In this document: positions 21,571 through 34,340 of the stretch, one piece after another
Layout: every line of letters begins with the position of its first letter
Position numbering within the stretch: the first letter of the stretch is position 1
DNA from: Atherix ibis
Taxonomy: Eukaryota; Arthropoda; Insecta; Diptera; Athericidae
Direction of reading: 5' to 3'
Assembly: GCA_958298945.1 (NCBI GenBank)
Contig: OY282606.1
Location: forward strand, 41,491,920 to 41,555,919
Length of the DNA: 64,000 nucleotides
Position numbers and translations under genes: made by a program
The notes under the pieces: model-generated
What the model was told of the DNA's origin: nothing
The model's input: the letters and a program-made list of their open reading frames with translations, nothing else
The model's database searches: none

Positions 21571-24039
21571 AATTCCTTATCATTTTCTTTTCATTCCTAT
21601 ATTGCAGAAGATTTTCTTCAATCCACCGCAGTATCAATTGACTGCTCCCCTATGCCCTTAACTATTGCCGCAACCTATTGCCCTCCTAATAAACCTATAA
21701 ACTCCCTTGAATTTTGGTCATTTTTCCAAGCTCTTGGGAATTCTTTCATTGCTGGTGGTGACTTTAACGCCAAGCACCCACAATGGGGCTGTCGAGTCTC
21801 CAATCCCCGTGGGATTATTCTTAATCAAGTGCTTTCATCCTCTTCCTACCAAGTCATCTCTCCTCCGACTCCCACATACTGGCCAACTTCCCGATCTAAG
21901 CTTCCGGACATTCTAGATTACTTTATAACTAGTCCCATGAATTCCTCCAATATTAATGTTGATTCACTTCTAGATCTAAATTCCGATCATAGCCCTGTTC
22001 TACTAGTTCTCGATTCCCAATCCACTCCAAAAGTCAATGCGCCGAGACTTATTAATGGACCAATTGACTGGGAATTATTCAAACAACATATTGACGAGCA
22101 TTTAGACTTACGACAAAGCTTAAAAACAGTACAAGAACTAGATGACACGGTACACAAGTTTACATGTTTACTACAAAATGCTACAGACTTTTCGCAAAAA
22201 AGTAAAAACTCGAAACTTACACAAAACCTAACAATTCAACCATTAACAATTAGGCGTCTTATTGCAGAAAAACGAAAAGCAAGAGCTCATTGGCAACATA
22301 CAAGAATGCCCAGCGACAAAACCAAACTGAACAAGCTGCAAAAAGAACTACATGACGAAATCACTAAATACAATACAGAACGTTTTAGAAACTACACTTC
22401 AACCCTAACGAAAAACAGAACTTTGTGGACTGCTACAAGACAAATACTATCTTATAGAAAAACAAAGCACCCTTTAAGAAAAACTGACGGAACCTGGGCC
22501 AAAACGGACAAACTTAAAGCAGACGCTTTTGCTGAACACCTTGCACAAACATTTACTCCACATGAGGACATATAAGACAGACTCATTGCACTACAATCGA
22601 GACTATCCATTCCTTTACCCATGAGTCTTCCCCCTAAGGCAATCACTCCTTCCGAAGTTGCCAATATAATCAAGCTCCTTCCCAAAAATAAAGCTCCTGG
22701 CTATGATCTGATTACCTCCAATATACTCCAACAACTCCCTAAAAGAGCAATAGTTTTTCTTGCGACAATATATAACTCCATCCTTAGAACAACACATTTC
22801 CCAATCCTCTGGAAATTTGCAATCATTAAAATGATCCCTAAGCCCAATAAACCAATAAACCGGCCCACTTCCTACAGGCCAATAAGTCTCCTTCCACTTC
22901 TCTCAAAAATCTTTGAAAAAATCCTCCTTCGCCGCTTATATCCTCTACTTGAATCTTCAAATTTAATTCCTAATCACCAATTTGGTTTCCGCGCCGAACA
23001 CTCCACTACCCAGCAGTGTCATCGTGTTGTCGATTTCATTGCATCCTCTTTAGAAAGAAAAAAGTACTGTCCCGGTGTGTTTCTTGATATAAGTCAAGCT
23101 TTTGATAGAGTTTGGCATCCGGGTCTACTCTGGAAACTCAAGAGGTTCCTTCCTTCCACCTATTTCCTAATCCTAAGATCATTCCTTTCCAACCGACACT
23201 TCCAAGTAAATGAATCCAACGAACTGTCAAATATCTCTCCGATATTGGCTGGGGTTCCTCAGGGTAGCATACTTGGACCCATCCTCTACAACATTTACAC
23301 ATCCGATATCCCAATTTGCCCTAATATCTTCTTTGCTACATACGCCGATGATACGGCCTGCCTTGCATCTAGCGAAAATCCCCAACATGCTTCCGAAACT
23401 CTCCAAATCCAAATCCAAACCCTCCAGAACTGGTTTACTAAGTGGAGAATAAAAGTCAATGAACGTAAATCTATCCAGGTAACTTTTACTCTCCGTCGTG
23501 AGACATGCCCTCCCATATACCTTAATGGCAGTGCCATACCTCAACACACCGAAGCTCGGTATCTAGGACTGTACTTAGACAAACGCTTGACATGGAACCC
23601 ACATACAAGAGTTAAAAGACAAGAACTTAAAAGACGATACGTGTACCTAAAACTACTTCGACTTCTAGACAAACGTTCCAAACTTACTATAGACAGCAAA
23701 GTTCTGTTATACAATACCTTACTGAAACCCATATGGACATACGGACTAGAACTCTGGGGATCTACTAAGCCTTCTAATTCCCGTCGAATCCAATCCCTTC
23801 AATCAAAAATACTCCGTACAATTGTCGATGCCCCCTTTTATGTTCGCAATACTGTTATTCATCGTGATCTTAAAGTCCCATTTGTTTTTGACATCGCTGT
23901 ATCTCGTTATAAAAAGTTCCGTTCCCGTGTCCTCAATCATAATAATCCTCTTGTTCAAGAACTATCCTCCACTTCCTTCCCTAGAAATACCCAACGAAGA
24001 CTTAAGCGTCACTGGTCGCGTGATTTACTTAAATACTGA
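21571..24039 (+). pseudogene. Jockey-like ORF2: endonuclease (partial) and reverse transcriptase
   Basis: One reading frame throughout, broken only by a TAA at 22573-22575. The frame is open upstream of the first ATG (21652), back to 21571, where it reads SYIAEDFLQSTAVSIDC; so the start is a truncation, not an initiation codon. Endonuclease motifs: AGGDFNAKHPQWG (catalytic Asp/Asn) and LNSDHSPVLL (catalytic Asp-His). Reverse transcriptase motifs in order: NKAPGYDLIT, TSYRPISLLPLLSK, HQFGFRAEHSTTQQC, FLDISQAFDRVWH (motif A), LAGVPQGSILGPILYN (motif B), TYADDTACLA (catalytic YADD), ARYLGLYLDKRLTW. The C-terminus has WTYGLELWGS and a basic tail ending SRDLLKY. No RNase H follows, as in jockey. 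With one stop it is inactive, but it is otherwise well kept. Confidence 0.93.
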
Positions 24040-24197
24040 GGCCTGACAGAAACACACGCTAGCAGGAGGAACTTCATTGGATGTTTACTCCCCACAACCT
24101 ATCAAGTTAATTTATACTATTGCAAAAATTTGCTTATTACTATGTTGTAGTTGTAAATATCTAAATAAATAAAAAAATAAAAAAAATTTTTTAAACA
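21571..24197 (+). mobile_element. Jockey-clade non-LTR retrotransposon copy 1, 5'-truncated
   Basis: About 2.6 kb of LINE: the second half of the endonuclease, the complete reverse transcriptase, a short 3' untranslated part and an A-rich tail (24160-24185). Coding sequence has balanced base composition and C-rich codon use, unlike the AT-rich flanks, which shows recent arrival. Full jockey-type elements are about 4.5-5 kb with a gag-like first frame; that frame and the start of the endonuclease are absent, as expected of incomplete reverse transcription. Proposed 13-bp TSDs flank it. A sister copy with a clearer TSD is at 49594-51185. Confidence 0.85.
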
Positions 24198-24210
24198 AAA
24201 TTTAATTTTA
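24198..24210 (+). repeat. Proposed TSD of jockey copy 1 (right)
   Basis: Exact copy of 21558-21570, located just beyond the A-rich tail. Confidence 0.5.
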
Positions 24211-27200
24211 GTACAATTCAATTGAATATTCCTTCTTAATGGCCTCAACCATAACCAATTAATACATCGAACCTCCAATATTCAAGTGTGTAATTTTCAA
24301 TTTACTATTGTATTTTCATTTACAATTATTCGACTTAAATGTTTATTGAAATTATCCATAATTCCTGTATTTAGAGTTGAGCAAGTCTCATAATCAAATT
24401 TAATTCTTGTTATTATTTTTTTCTTCATTTATTTGAATATACTATTTCCATTCAGAAGTAATCAATGATATACAATCTTTCTGATAGAATAGTTGGAAGT
24501 AAAAAGCATTTTAAGAGTAATTTTTCATTATTAAAAGGATCTCAATAATGTAGTACGATAAAATTGTATGGATACAAATAATGGTATTAGCAGTACAAAA
24601 GTCGGGACAGCTTCGGGGCAAAGATTTCATTTTTGATTTTATGCTACAGATTTTTTACCGACAAAAGGTACATTAACCACATGGTATAAAGTATTGATTT
24701 GAATTGAGATATGAGCTTAAAACCAGGAAATAATTGTCATCCTGAATGGAATGGAAATAGGATTAGTTATTCTCTATTCAGTGTAATATAATGAAATTTG
24801 TTTCGGTTTGCGGGTAGAAGAAATCGTTACAGCCTTAGGGATTCAAATCTGTCCAGTCTACGATAGTCATTTTATCAAGAATTGAAAATAATCATCGATT
24901 ACGGTTTCGATTGATTAGAATCCAATCTTATATACACCATCGTAGTAAATGCAACAAAAAAAAACATATTCTTAAAGAATATTAAATTCCCTCATGGAAT
25001 ATATTGATTAGTTTTTTATTTACTATTAATTGAATTGACATTGACAACAATATATTCCCAATAGACCTATTAATTATTTGTGGTCAAAAAAAAAAAAAAA
25101 ATTTTGAATACAAAATAGGTAAACCGGTAATTAACTATTAAAGGATGGTATTACATAATGTGATATATTATTTATCATAAAAGTGAAAATATTTCTACCT
25201 TATTAGGTAGGACGTTAAATTATCAAAAGCAGATGACTTGTATCATGACATATTTTACACCCTAATTTGAGTACTTAAAAAAATTGAAAAACAAGTAAAC
25301 CCAATTATATTGGCGGCATACTCTTAGATGTTGTTGAGGTAAGAATTTCCAGTGCACGTACTTGGGGAGACCTTGGGGCAATATAATGCACCTCATTGTC
25401 ATATTGAATTTCAACAAAATTAATCACCAAAACCTTTTATGTTTACACATTTTTGTATATATGATATGTGGAGGCGCACTCTACTAATCACGTTCACCTA
25501 TGATTAATGTGTTTCAAAATCGATTGAATTGATTTTCCAAAAATTCGGATTTTTTTTTCTACTTACAACACCTGATTACCTTCAATGGAAAATTGCACAA
25601 TCAAGTAGCAGTCATATACATACATACATTAATTCGATTTTGTGTGATATTGCACTAAGTTTATAAATAAATGCCTACTTTGGATACTGAAATGTACTGG
25701 CCTTAAGACAGACAGTCCATAATCTGCACAATTGTACGAGACTGGAGTGTGTTTGGCGCACGCACGGCTATTGCCTTTTTTGATTGAATAATAATAGAAA
25801 ATTACAGGTGCACACACTGTTCTCAACTAGATTTGTCAGCTTTCTGATAAATTGACAGCATGCCACGACCTTGGGATGAATGTGCTTTTTCATAAATGCC
25901 ATTTTCTTTAACAAATTTTTAACCTCAACAAAAGCTTTTTTTTTTTTTATTATCAAGCATAATTGTTGCTTTTATTTTAAACCGCCTTTGAAATCGTATT
26001 TTTGTTTAAAAATTTTAATATACCAGGAACTCAATTGAAGTCATTTTTTAATGACATTTGAAAAAAATAAACTTTTTTAATAGTTAACTTATTTTATAGA
26101 TAGAATAAAAAATAAACAAAAATCATGATTTTTATATTATTAAAATATTAAAAAACGCTGTATAATTATGGTATGGTGGTTTTGATTATATATTTCAATA
26201 TAGGGTGGAAGTGTTGAAGTTTTTAAAAGTATTTTTTGGAGTTTTTGAATAATGATTTTAAGAAAACACAGATATTTTAAGAAAATAGTTTTGTTTAAAA
26301 ATGATAAAAATCTTAAGGTTATTTTTTTAATAAATTTTTGTTCTAAAATTCAAATTAAATAGAAACTTAAAAATCTGCCTAACACATCCCGTATTTACCT
26401 CATTTATAAACAGCTTTGCTCTCTCAATTATACCCTTCACAATATTCTATAGCAAATTTCTTCTACTAGAAAAAGATCCATTCAGCATTTTTGTTGATTT
26501 ATAAACCTCCTTTAAGCACCAGGATTAATAATGGTTATTAGAAGAGGCTTTGAGAATACCAAAAAAATGCAAAAAGGCAAATTTCTATCCATCTTTCTAT
26601 AGGATTTTTTTTCCTAAAATTTGTAGATGAATTGGGTGCTTCCTCATATATATTCACAGATACAGCTACCCACCTTGTTGGCAATAAATATCGTGAACTG
26701 AAGTGTGGAATCTTACAAAAAAGTAGTTAAAATAGAGAACTGTAGGTAATTAAGACAGCAGTTCTGTAGTATATTAATTTTTAGCGCTAATCTCCAAGCG
26801 TTGAAAACCATTCATGGATATGTAAATGACCCGATTCTTGATTGCATTTGGAGCAATCATCATAGAGTCAAACAACTCAACACTATTCCAAATTTCTGGA
26901 ATGGTGTTAAGTTACTGACTCTACGATGATTGAACTAATCATTCCCCTTGGTAGCCCATTTTTTTTATTTTCCTGAAGAACTTCAAATTGCTTCTTCCAA
27001 ATTATATTCGACTAGTTTCATTAAGGAAGTATGTTGCCAAATGGCCTCATAATCACGGCGCTATAAAATAGCCTCTGGCTCTCGTTTCAAAAGATTCATT
27101 TAACAAATAAACTAATAGACAAAAAATAAAATTTTTTTTATTAATAGGAATATATGACTAAAAGAAACTTTTTCTGAAAAAAATTAATTTTCCTAAAAAA

Positions 27201-28599
27201 AATTTATTTTTCATAAACAAATTTTGGAAAAAAAAATATAATCGAAATAACACTAAATTTTTTTTTTGAAAAAAAGAGAATTTACAACTTGAATTTAATA
27301 TTGGAATTTTTTATTAAAATTGCATCATATTTTTTCCAAAAAAAAACAAAACTAAAAAGCCTCACCAAATTTAATAGCTAATAAAAAAGCTTGTAAAAAT
27401 TTATCCAAAATAAATATACTCTTTTTTATATAAATCATATCTAATAGATAAATTTCAAAATTTTTATTTTCCAGAATATATAATAAAATATTACCAAATA
27501 GTTTAAAAAAAAGACCCAATTTTTATTGGATTTTATTTATTTGAAAATTACATGAAAAGTTAAAAAAAAAAAAAAATTTCAACAAAATTCATTAAAAATT
27601 TTACCGATAAATTGTTCAATTGAAGTAATTTGTAAACACCTTGGAATTGGACAGTAGTGGGTAAATTTAACGTTTTCCATTTGCTATTACTTCACTAATA
27701 GAAACTAAATATTAGTACTTGTATTATAATCAATTTAATGTACAATTCCAAACTTATCCAAAGCATGCATTCAAAACAATTTTCAATCACATAAATTGCC
27801 ACTTAGAGTGGGTAAATTTTTGTTACTCTCCATTTATATTGAATTGATCAAAAAAATATTGTAAATATAAAATAAATTACTTCATCTATTTGCAATAAAA
27901 TCGGTAAGTTGCTTAAATAAAATCACATAAAATGATCATGGAATCGGTAAAGAAAAGTAAAGGCGTACTACGAGTGGAGTCAAATATATTTTAAAAACAA
28001 ATTAATGATCAAAATTATTGAAATTCTTTTGGAAAATTATTTTTAACATTAAGTTAATATAATCGGAGGCTAGTCCCAGAACATAGGTCTCATTACATTA
28101 AAGCGATTGTGTATAAGGCTTTAAATTGCAGCTACTAAGCCATAATTTCCTATTACAGCATAAACAACCAACGAAGTAGTAGTTTTTTGCAGCAGATCCA
28201 ACTCATAACCTAAATGGAATCACGTAAATAATTCTAATTTATTAGTAATGAGGAAAATTAAAGATATTTATCTGATAATATTTGATAATTATCGATGGAT
28301 ATGAGTTTTTTCATGAAAAGATAAAACAATAAATCTGAAAGTTGGGAAGGTAAAGACTAGTTCACCGAAATGGCAACTGGAAACTTTTAACAACTTTTAA
28401 ATAGAATATCTACTAACTTTCAAGACAAGTAATAAATACAGTAATGGTTTTAATAATAGTAGAGTAATGGCTATAATAATGAATTTGATTTATGTTTTTC
28501 TAAAATTAATAAGAATTGTTACAATTACCACATAGTAACCAGTGAAGCTTAAGTCGTTGATAGGTGTTTACAGTAAAAGAATTGGAGAATAACTTACAA
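24211..28599. other. AT-rich spacer
   Basis: No gene recognised. The ORFs at 25629-25826 and 25768-25956 (-) have no domain. 26390-27090 is less AT-rich and contains the hairpin at 26854-26932; I could not assign it to an element. 27120-27600 is extremely A-rich. Confidence 0.5.
26854..26932. repeat. Fold-back hairpin, 36-37-bp arms, 6-bp loop
   Basis: Left arm 26854-26890 (CAATCATCATAGAGTCA to ATTCCA) pairs with right arm 26897-26932, whose reverse complement begins CAATCATCGTAGAGTCA. The loop is AATTTC. About five positions mismatch or bulge; the rest pair. The size, arm length and small loop resemble a microRNA precursor or a tiny fold-back element. No TA or other TSD is evident at its ends. 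Confidence 0.85.
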
Positions 28600-28900
28600 A
28601 CAAACTGAAACTTTTTATAACGAGATACAGTCACATTACGAACAGATGGGTAGTTCTAGAGGATTTGGATTTAGACTTAGAGAATTTTGGAAGTATAATT
28701 GGTATCATCTGAATATATAGCGAATAATATAGTAGGATATTCAGGACTTTCCTAAACATAAATGTTATAGATTATAGCGCCAAGTACACATATACTTCCT
28801 TGTGGGACACCAGCGAATATTGGATAGATATTCAAGAGTTAATTGGATTTATTTACTTAAAAATACCGGCTCAAGTACCCAGAATGAGTTCAAATATTTT
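28600..28900 (-). pseudogene. Jockey-clade LINE relic, internally deleted
   Basis: On the minus strand this aligns with the jockey copy at 21571-24197. From about 28870 down, AAGTAAATAAATCCAA, then ATTCGCTGGTGTCCCACAAGG (the LAGVPQG motif B) and ATAACATTTATG, then a degenerate YADD region, TCTAAATCCAAATCCTC, and a jump to CTGTATCTCGTTATAAAAAG near 28625, which belongs about 480 bases further on in the intact copy. So the segment between is deleted. Many substitutions and no open frame. Confidence 0.75.
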
Positions 28901-29322
28901 ATTTTAAGTATTTAATATCATTGAAAAATATATATAAATATTTATTTCATTTATAGTTAATTTTATTTATAATTTTTAAAAGTAACTTTCTGTTAAAACT
29001 CAATAAATGGTGTTGAGCTAATTTTAATAAGAATATTTTAGAAACTTTAAATCTAAAAGAAAATGTTTATTTATTTTTCTATTTTCTAAAATTAATTTTG
29101 AGATAATTACAATCCTTATAACTCCATTCTGAAAATGAAGGATAATAAAACTAGTGCCCTAGTTTATTATAAAACCTCAAATAGATGTGATGTCCTTCTA
29201 ACAATTTAATATAAAAATAATTGACTTCTTATTGTATTCTTGGCCTACTTAATTTATGAATGTGTCCAAATATTAGCCCTTGAATATTTCATAAGACAAA
29301 ATTTATTTACCCATAATTTAGT

Positions 29323-29427
29323 GGTTAATAGTAATTTTTCACCCTAACTTATCGATTAATAATTTTGGTTGACCACAATCAACAAACTTAATAATCGATA
29401 AGTTATGGTAAGAAATTACTATTAACC
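29323..29427. repeat. Long imperfect palindrome, about 48-bp arms
   Basis: Left arm 29323-29371 begins GGTTAATAGTAATTTTTCAC and right arm 29380-29427 reverse-complements to GGTTAATAGTAATTTCTTAC; both continue into TAACTTATCGATTA. The spacer is only 8 bp. It may be a small fold-back transposon (MITE) or a cruciform-forming sequence. No clear TSD was found. Confidence 0.85.
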
Positions 29428-29702
29428 TTAAACGATTATGACTTTTAAACTTACTATCAAGAAAATTGTGTTTATAGAAATAAGTTTGAAATAAAAATTC
29501 TTTTCTACAAAATAATTCTTAAAATTTGATTTCTTAATCAAAACATTATCATAACCTTCATTCTTTTAAAGAGAAAAAGAAAATTGTCCTTCTTTTTTAT
29601 GAGTTGCCATAAACCATAAAGCATTTCTTTATCTAAGATTCTATAAGAAGGACATAAATAGTAGTGTTGAAAACCAGAAAATTTGGCTACGAACCTTACA
29701 TA

Positions 29703-30248
29703 TAAGTTTTAGCAGAAAAGTAATGAGACTTGCATCAATCAGCGCAATTTCGAATAGCTGTACACTTTTCCTCTACAAAGATTATGTGTTTATTCCTACT
29801 AGATATACGTTATCAATAATGGATCAGTGAAATTTGGGGCTACGATGTATGTTACCATCAAATTTTGTGTTAATTTTGGTGAATCGGACGATTCTTACTT
29901 AGGAAGATATTTTACAACGAAAACTGATGACAATGTGTAACGAATAGAAGCTCTTGGGAGGTCAGGAAGTCGATTAACCTAGAAAGGTTCGGAAAGAAGG
30001 TTCTTCGCATTTGATCAGATATTGCAGATACTTGCATGCTCGACGAGTTTTCATAAGTTACAGTCCCTGTGACTTATGAAATGTTAATAACGTCTAAAGA
30101 GAGCCACTGAGCTGACGAAAATTCTTAAAAGTTGAGGCCTTTAAGTACCTGTATAAGGGTGTTTGGATGCACAAGAGGACAAATCTTATAAATATAACAT
30201 TAATCAATGAAAACATTTCGGTCTCATTACTTTTCTGCTAAACCTTGT
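29703..30248 (+). mobile_element. mariner relic, family B copy 3, core deleted
   Basis: About 0.55 kb with the best-preserved family-B terminal inverted repeats: left TTTTAGCAGAAAAGTAATGA from 29707, right reverse-complementing to TTTAGCAGAAAAGTAATGAG. The inside keeps the left-hand untranslated part and a scrap of the DNA-binding domain (KTDDNV, then GRSGSRLT, near 29920-29975). The catalytic core is gone. TA-rich bases flank each end. Confidence 0.72.
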
Positions 30249-33200
30249 ATTTTTTTAAAGTAATTTTCTAATCTAAGGAAATACTTTCCACACCAAAAAC
30301 CAAAATTAATATCAACAACAAATTTGTCATACTTTTAATACAAGTTTTAACTAGTATCTACATAATACAAGAAATCGTTTAATAATATCGATTTTTTTAG
30401 TGTTTTTAACTAAAATCATAAAATCTGAGAGGTGTAAATAATTTTCAATTATTTTGATCATCTTTATGAGAAAATATGCTCAATATCATATTGCTTATTT
30501 GATTAGATAAGTTATAATTACTCGTACTATTAACTTAGAATTACTCTTACACCATTTATTACATCGTTTGGATTATTGGCATCTAATTGAAATAAAATAA
30601 AATTTGCTTACCGATTAACAAGTTGATTGCTTCGAAGTTGCGTTGAGATTTTTGCTGAATGTGATTTTGAAATGCCACAACGACTCTTTAATTGCTCAGA
30701 GCCATCCCCCCTTCCCCCTCCCCCGCGCTTAACTTCATAGATAATTTGGTCTCCCTCTGGTTAAATTTCAATTTGCAATAAATTTCAGTCTTTGTGTTGA
30801 CAAATGTTTACTTAGCACAATCTCAGTGATAATTAATCGCCAATAGCTGAAATCGGATATTTTACGTTAATTGGCTACATCGACACAAAATGTTGGGTAC
30901 GAAATTCTATCCGAAATGTCATATCAGCGAAAAGTTTTCCAAACACCAACAATAAATCAGTTGGTAGATTTTAATTGAAAATAAATGTTTCAAAAATATT
31001 TTCACCTATCTTTGGAAAAGTATCAGGTATGCGTGACTATTTTAAGGGAAAGGGGGGGGGGTAATTCTGCTAAAGACTATCCGAAAGTTTTTAGATTGAT
31101 TTTTTTGTTGGTAGATCGAAAGGTGCTAGTCGTATCATATCCTATGAATATAAAAAATATTCCTAAGTGATTACACTCCTGTTGTTATTTTGTGTTCATG
31201 TGTTTGCTATAGATTCAAAAACAAAAAAAAAGGTATCACAATTTGAGCAACTCTAGTTTGGAAGGCGATACCCTATTACTATAGCCTAGAAAATTAGGCG
31301 AAGAACAGGTTAAGAATAATTTTAGGGAAAAAACTTGTGACCAGTACATTGTTCGGGAGTCAAAATGAGATTTTAATCATTTTTTAATGGTGCTGAAATC
31401 ATGATCACATGTTATCAGATCGGTTGGTATCGTGTACCATAGTACCAATAGTTAAGCCTAGAGCGTTTGATCTTGGGTGCACTCTGATCGTCAACGAGAC
31501 AATCCTAGGCAGAGAAGAAAATTAATAAAAAGTGTACCTGTTGTTAGTGAGTGGATAGACACCACCAACTGATGGGAAGTTTGTAGAATCAATTATTCAT
31601 GGTAATGTTTGTTTCTTTGGCGTCGATTATCGACTGATATATGGACTATCGAATAAATGCACAATCGATTAAAGCCAAACCCACAAAAATCTCGAAATTC
31701 TTTAGTGCCGTTTTTACTTGATCTTTCTTTCTCATTAAGACTATTCCCATTAACAATTAATATTAGGTGGTTGTCCATAATTATTGGTGATATAGTTTAC
31801 GTTGAGCCTTACGATAAATTGATAACTGGAGACTAGAAAAATATTGTATCTATTTCTGCATAGGAAACAAGCAATTCTTGGTGAGCGTTGCTCTTCTAAT
31901 GGAGATCTGATCATATGAGTTTAATATTAGTAATACGATTTCTTAACTTGGCTTAGATTTTCGGTTTTAATTAAATGGATAGTGTTTAACAAATAATAAT
32001 AATAAGATTGGTAATATTTTGCACATGTGCCCGAGGATATAAATGTCAGGTAGCAAAATACTAAGGCTTAACGTATAACTTATATTGCTAAGAGATTGGG
32101 AACTTGTTCGCGCCGTGATGGTCAGATCAGAATTTAGATATATTCCGTAAAAGATTTTTCCTTATTTATTTGTTGTTGTTGGTTTTTTTTTCTTCATTTT
32201 AAAAGTATGCCAGTTTTCTTCTATAAGTTACTGAACGTCTACCAAAAAGTTTTTCGTCACTACTTCGGTTTTTAATCGCAACCAACAAGATGTTTTTATC
32301 TGTTTTATTTAGAAATTTGCTATTTTCGACTTTAAAAAGCTATTCGAATGGATTTGTAGCCTTAGATGAGTTTCATGATTATACCTGAAGGCTACAGAGA
32401 TGAAAAGATCAAAATCGTGTTATACAAAATCACGTGTTGTTCTCATTTTCATCCAAGTTCTTTCGATGGCTCTGGCCACTACTATGGGTTAGTCGTCCGA
32501 CATCGGACCTAGTTAATAAAAATATTTTTCTGTTATAGTAATAGTTACTTAACTATGCAGATCTACATTTGTGTGTTTTTTTTTTAATCTGGAATAAAGA
32601 AGAGTTGAATTATTTGCTAATATTGTGGTAGTAATCAAATAGAAGATACTCAAATTGTGTTTAGCAAAATTATACACGAACTAAAAATATTGTAGTTTCA
32701 TTGGTTGTTTCGAAATATTTTCGGAAAGCCTTTTTCAAATGTATTAAATTTTTATCGCAAACTCTTTCTACATACATAGATAAATTCATTTTTAAGTAAC
32801 TTAATAACTTGCCAAAATAAACAAAAAAACTATTCCAATTTAATTTGCAAAAGAAGGCACTAAATTAGTTAACTTTTGTCAATTCTATGACTTGAGGTTA
32901 TTTGTTCGTCTTTAATTTTAATTTCACTATACATGTTTTTAATTACTGTTGCTACAAAATATTACATAATATTTTGAAATCGATTTAAGCTTTAAGCACA
33001 TATACTTCTACTTTTATTTTGAAATTTTCAGTTAAGAAAAAAAAAAACAAACTAAAATTGAAGTTAAACCTGTTAAAATTTTTAATTTAATAAATATATT
33101 GCAACAACAAAATTTTTATTTTTAATATTGAAAATTATATGTTTAAGAATATTCTTGTTAGTTTAGGTTGTATTAGTGCGACATTTAATTTTAATTTTTT

Positions 33201-34059
33201 GTGGGCATATAAAAGATTAAACCCAGTTTTTGAGATGATGACGAAAATGTTCTTAGTTATTTATTAATTTTTTCAAAATTATTTGTTGAAAAATAAGCAG
33301 CCAAGAATGCGATAATTGTTTGGAGGGTACATTAGTAATTAGTCAGCACTTATTGTGATTAAAAGCTATTATTTAATTTAATGGACAAGTAATGGAGATG
33401 AATTGCACGATTAAAGGAAGGCCCCAAAATATTTAGCTCATCACCATAGCAGTATCAAATCATTGATCATATGGGGAGCCGGATAAAAGCTTATCTTTCT
33501 TACATGCTGTTCTTCCGGATAAAAGCCTAACAAAGTACAAACTTTGTTGAGCTGATTACCCTGTGCTGCTTAAAGAAAAATAATAATAATATAATAAACG
33601 GGTAACTGATGCACCTTTTCGAAGCCTCTGTAGAAATACAAGGGAACAAACTCATCAAAATATCACCAAATTTATCTTACAGCAGAGGCATTCCTAATTT
33701 TAAGATAATAATAGCGTAAAATTTCGATAAACCAAAGGTCTTAGCATCAAATCGCGACATCTACATTTCCCGTTTAAAAGAAAATCTACATCCAACATCT
33801 TATGTTAAATTGATACAAATTTATTATTTTTTGTTATTGACATAAATGAATAAAAAAGAAATTTAAAAAAAAATTAATTAATATTTTGAAATTTTAATTA
33901 GAAAATTAATTCTTGTGGAATAACATGCTTAAAGTGGAATAACTTTTGGGTTTAATGTGCTTCTGGTCGTGTTCGATTGGAGTTTTGATTTATCTTGTGG
34001 AGATATGATCAAATATAATATATATTGGCAATATATTCAAAGAAAGAAGTATTTTTTGT
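30249..34059. other. Spacer with a possible conserved non-coding block
   Basis: Mostly AT-rich. 30610-30960 is more balanced, includes a C-rich tract (CCCCCCTTCCCCCTCCCCCG near 30708-30727) and has no open frame. It has the texture of regulatory sequence, but I recognise no specific site. A run of ten G occurs at about 31052-31061. 31360-31580 is also more balanced and unassigned. 33440-33780 shows nothing. Confidence 0.45.
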
Positions 34060-34340
34060 AGAGCGAAAAAAAAGATTGCATTCAAAAATCGACCTTCCTT
34101 AAAGATACTGCTAAGTTGAGAAGTTTGTCTGGAAGTCAATCTGGCTGCAAGACAAGGAAGTTCCGAATTTTTGATATTTTAATATAGCTAAAGTTAAATA
34201 ATTATTATTTTATCGGCATCTCAAACTATGGGTGATACCGCATAAAACCGATGATTCTCTTTTCAACAGGATAACGCACCATTACATATTAAGAGAATTT
34301 TAAATGAATTCAAAAATATATACAGACGTGACAAATTGAT
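34060..34340 (+). pseudogene. Tc1-like transposase relic
   Basis: The only legible part is 34261-34320, which reads FQQDNAPLHIKRILNEFKNI, the block around the second catalytic Asp of Tc1-like transposases. The preceding 34060-34260 is weakly similar in layout but full of stops, and nothing downstream is readable. It is distinct from the mariner families here, which have HDN or QQDG at this place. Ends unknown. Confidence 0.5.

Noticed and set aside
22452..23732. Minus-strand open frames across jockey copy 1
   Set aside because: Antisense shadows of a long frame with all reverse-transcriptase motifs.
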